Shown: positions 62,557 through 64,000 of the stretch, one piece after another
How the letters are laid out: each line of letters starts with the position of its first letter
How positions within the stretch are numbered: the first letter of the stretch is position 1
Source: Vibrio natriegens NBRC 15636 = ATCC 14048 = DSM 759
GTDB lineage: Bacteria; Pseudomonadota; Gammaproteobacteria; Enterobacterales; Vibrionaceae
Length of the DNA: 64,000 bases
Assembly (NCBI RefSeq): GCF_035621455.1
Contig: NZ_CP141823.1
Coordinates: 1,674,001 to 1,738,000 of the forward strand
Direction of reading: 5' to 3'
Notes under the pieces: generated by a model
Databases searched by the model: none
Told to the model about the DNA's origin: nothing
Seen by the model: only the letters and a program-made list of their open reading frames with translations
Made by a program: the position numbers and the translations under genes

Positions 62557-62722
62557 ACGTATCAATGCGTATGTAAAACGCGTATGTAAAACACAAATAC
62601 TGCACGTATGCTTACGCACTTTCAAGCGTTAAAAGCGATGTTCTGCGTATCAATCGCATGGAATCACGTATAAATGTAAGTGATTTTACGTGTATTCAAG
62701 TGTTTAACTTCGCGTGAATACG
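62557..62722. promoter_or_regulatory. repeat-rich operator region for the DeoR regulator
   Basis: RCGTAT half-sites are crowded here: 62557 (ACGTAT), 62567 and 62580 (GCGTATGTAAAAC twice, a perfect 13-bp tandem repeat), 62604, 62645 and 62666, plus ACGTGTAT at 62688 and GCGTGAATACG at 62712. The density and near-regular spacing suggest cooperative DeoR binding controlling both divergent genes. Confidence 0.6.
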
Positions 62723-62759
62723 TTACACTCATACAAAACTAAGCAAAGTGTGATTGTAA

Positions 62760-63539
62760 ATGACGCAAGAAGAACGTTTGATAGAGATAGAAGCTCATAT
62801 AAAAAGCACAGGTAAAGTCACGATAGACGAGATTTGCCTTAAGTATGACATTTCTTACGATTCAGCCCGAAGAGATCTGGTTAAACTCGCTGACCATCCG
62901 GGAATATTGCGCATCAGAGGCGGCGCAATTCTGGATGATAAAAAGGTGACGATTTCCTTTAATCAGAGATCGAAATCCAACCCGATTAAACAAAATCTGG
63001 CTGCATTTGGAGCATCACTTATCAAAGAGCATGACATCGTATTTTTAGACGCTGGCACCACTTGTGCCGCGCTGGCGTATCATCTCAATGAGCCTTGCAG
63101 TGTGATAACAAATTCACTTGAGGCGCTTAGTGAACTTCAGGATAAGGCTGGTATCAAAAAGTGTGTGCTTGGTGGAACGTTTGATGACTTTTCTCACGCC
63201 ATACTCGGCGATATGACCATTCAACAGATCAGAAAATATCAGGCAAACAAAGCGTTTATTGGTGTGAGTGCTTTATCTGAATCGGGAATCACAACTGACT
63301 TAGAGACGGATGCCAACCTAAAGCTGGCGATGGCAGATCAATCTACTCAGGTTATCTGTATTGCGGAAGACAGTAAGTTCAATACCCAACTGATGTTCCA
63401 ATCCTGTTTGTGGTCAGATATCGACTTTGTCGTGACTAATCGTCGACCTCCCGAGAATATTGCGAAGAAAATGCAAGACCACGATGTCGAACTTATAGTG
63501 CTGGATATAGAATCAGAATCTCAATCCGTTACTCTCTAG
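62760..63539 (+). CDS. DeoR-family transcriptional regulator
   Basis: 259 residues with a DeoR HTH (GKVTIDEICLKYDISYDSARRDLVKLADHPGILRIRGGAILDD) and a C-terminal sugar-phosphate sensor domain (DAGTTCAALAYHL, CVLGGTFDDFSHAILGDMT, DLETDANLKLAMADQSTQVICIAEDSKF). It probably represses the divergent dehydrogenase gene and itself, released by a phosphorylated sugar or polyol. The ATG at 62760 starts the family sequence; no strong ribosome site is visible. Confidence 0.88.
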   Translation: MTQEERLIEIEAHIKSTGKVTIDEICLKYDISYDSARRDLVKLADHPGILRIRGGAILDDKKVTISFNQRSKSNPIKQNLAAFGASLIKEHDIVFLDAGTTCAALAYHLNEPCSVITNSLEALSELQDKAGIKKCVLGGTFDDFSHAILGDMTIQQIRKYQANKAFIGVSALSESGITTDLETDANLKLAMADQSTQVICIAEDSKFNTQLMFQSCLWSDIDFVVTNRRPPENIAKKMQDHDVELIVLDIESESQSVTL

Positions 63540-63628
63540 TTTAAAAAACAATCAGTTAGAGCAGCTTAAGGCAATCAGTGAGCCTCGTCAGGCACGTCGC
63601 AATTCACGACTTTTTCTGCGTGTATTGG

Positions 63629-64000
63629 CTAACTGCGTGCCATATCTGGCTCACCACAGTGGGTGAGGATCTCTGATCGGGCTTTATCGCGAAGTTCAAG
63701 CGCTGCGTTCCAGTCATTACCATTGGGGAAGACTGGTTCACCAATGCTTACACTGATGTCGCCTCTACGTGGGAAAAGAGAGTTACCTCTGAGTTTAGAG
63801 CGCGTACCACGTAAGGTAATCGGGATGACTGGCACTTGTGAGCTTGCGGCAGCAATAAAGGCGCCCATATGAAACGGATGAAGGCCAGACATTCGATATA
63901 ATGTCCCTTCAGGAAATACGACCATTGGCTGACAGTCTTCAGCTTCAAACGCTAGCCTTTTGGCATCCACCACGCTTTTTTCCACATCAAACCGTTCAAC
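63629..64000 (-). CDS. 1-acyl-glycerol-3-phosphate acyltransferase (PlsC type), N-terminus cut
   Basis: The reading frame runs off the window end; only the last about 123 codons are present. The FPEGTLYR motif (the acyl-acceptor phosphate-binding block III) and VPVIPITLRGTRSKL (block IV) are clear, while the catalytic HxxxxD motif must lie beyond the edge. It transfers acyl groups in phospholipid synthesis. An internal in-frame GTG at 63985 is not a plausible start. Convergent with the DeoR gene. Confidence 0.85.
   Translation of the reverse strand, partial: VERFDVEKSVVDAKRLAFEAEDCQPMVVFPEGTLYRMSGLHPFHMGAFIAAASSQVPVIPITLRGTRSKLRGNSLFPRRGDISVSIGEPVFPNGNDWNAALELRDKARSEILTHCGEPDMARS

Noticed and set aside
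62567..62592. CRISPR-like repeat
   Set aside because: The 13-bp repeat has no spacer between copies and no cas genes; it fits an operator array.

Overview
The window looks like chromosomal DNA of a marine gammaproteobacterium, most likely a Vibrio or close relative. This is inferred from moderate GC, AT-rich promoters, a DUF2860-type outer-membrane protein, an artPIQM operon in enteric/vibrio order, many LysR regulators and an FdhF-type enzyme. No rRNA, tRNA or CRISPR was seen. Most of the window is accessory carbon/nitrogen metabolism: small operons, each with its own regulator, separated by AT-rich spacers that hold gene remnants.

Layout. 1-2.1 kb: a decayed gene, a BBE-type flavoprotein oxidase and another remnant. 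2.2-7 kb: arginine ABC transporter (artP-artI-artQ-artM, behind two ArgR-like boxes at canonical 21-bp spacing) and a Na+/alanine symporter. 7-9.8 kb: thpR with a LysR gene, a divergent nucleoside deaminase and a thiol dioxygenase. 9.8-20.4 kb: a 1.26-kb gene-free stretch, a large secreted subtilase, a YkvI-like membrane protein, a LysR/DUF1254 divergent pair and a YehS-type protein. 20.4-25.4 kb: a small regulon of a DUF2860 outer-membrane protein, two tandem LysR paralogues and a secreted alpha/beta-hydrolase; the two structural genes share an almost identical 26-bp upstream element. 25.6-29 kb: LysR, SSAT-like acetyltransferase, LysR, VOC protein. 29.1-30.0 kb: a lone tyrosine recombinase bracketed by 11-bp direct repeats exactly 900 bp apart. 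30-35.4 kb: alpha-galactoside utilisation (LacI regulator, three operators, GH36 enzyme, SSS transporter).

35.6-41.3 kb is a decaying or acquired patch. It holds a broken XRE/cupin regulator, a lipoprotein 3-hydroxybutyrate-oligomer hydrolase behind a possible sigma-54 promoter, a sigma-54 activator, a short coupled ORF and two broken oxidoreductase genes. A secreted proteinase-K-like protease with a PKD domain and an exported intradiol dioxygenase follow.

44-58.9 kb is the most striking block. It contains a P-type cation ATPase; a three-gene formate dehydrogenase module (Cys-type molybdo-subunit, 4Fe-4S subunit, FAD/NAD(P)/2Fe-2S diaphorase); and, converging on it, a tight operon acsA - fused E1 alpha/beta - E2 - acyl carrier protein - ppsA with no E3. 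Together these suggest a dedicated switchyard linking formate, acetate/acetyl-CoA, pyruvate and PEP. It could run towards gluconeogenesis, or in reverse to recover ATP from AMP-forming reactions.

59-64 kb holds an exported tail-collar protein with a Sel1-repeat partner, a GlcG/HbpS-like protein behind a Gfo/Idh/MocA dehydrogenase, a divergent DeoR regulator with an unusually repeat-rich operator region, and a PlsC-type acyltransferase cut by the window end.
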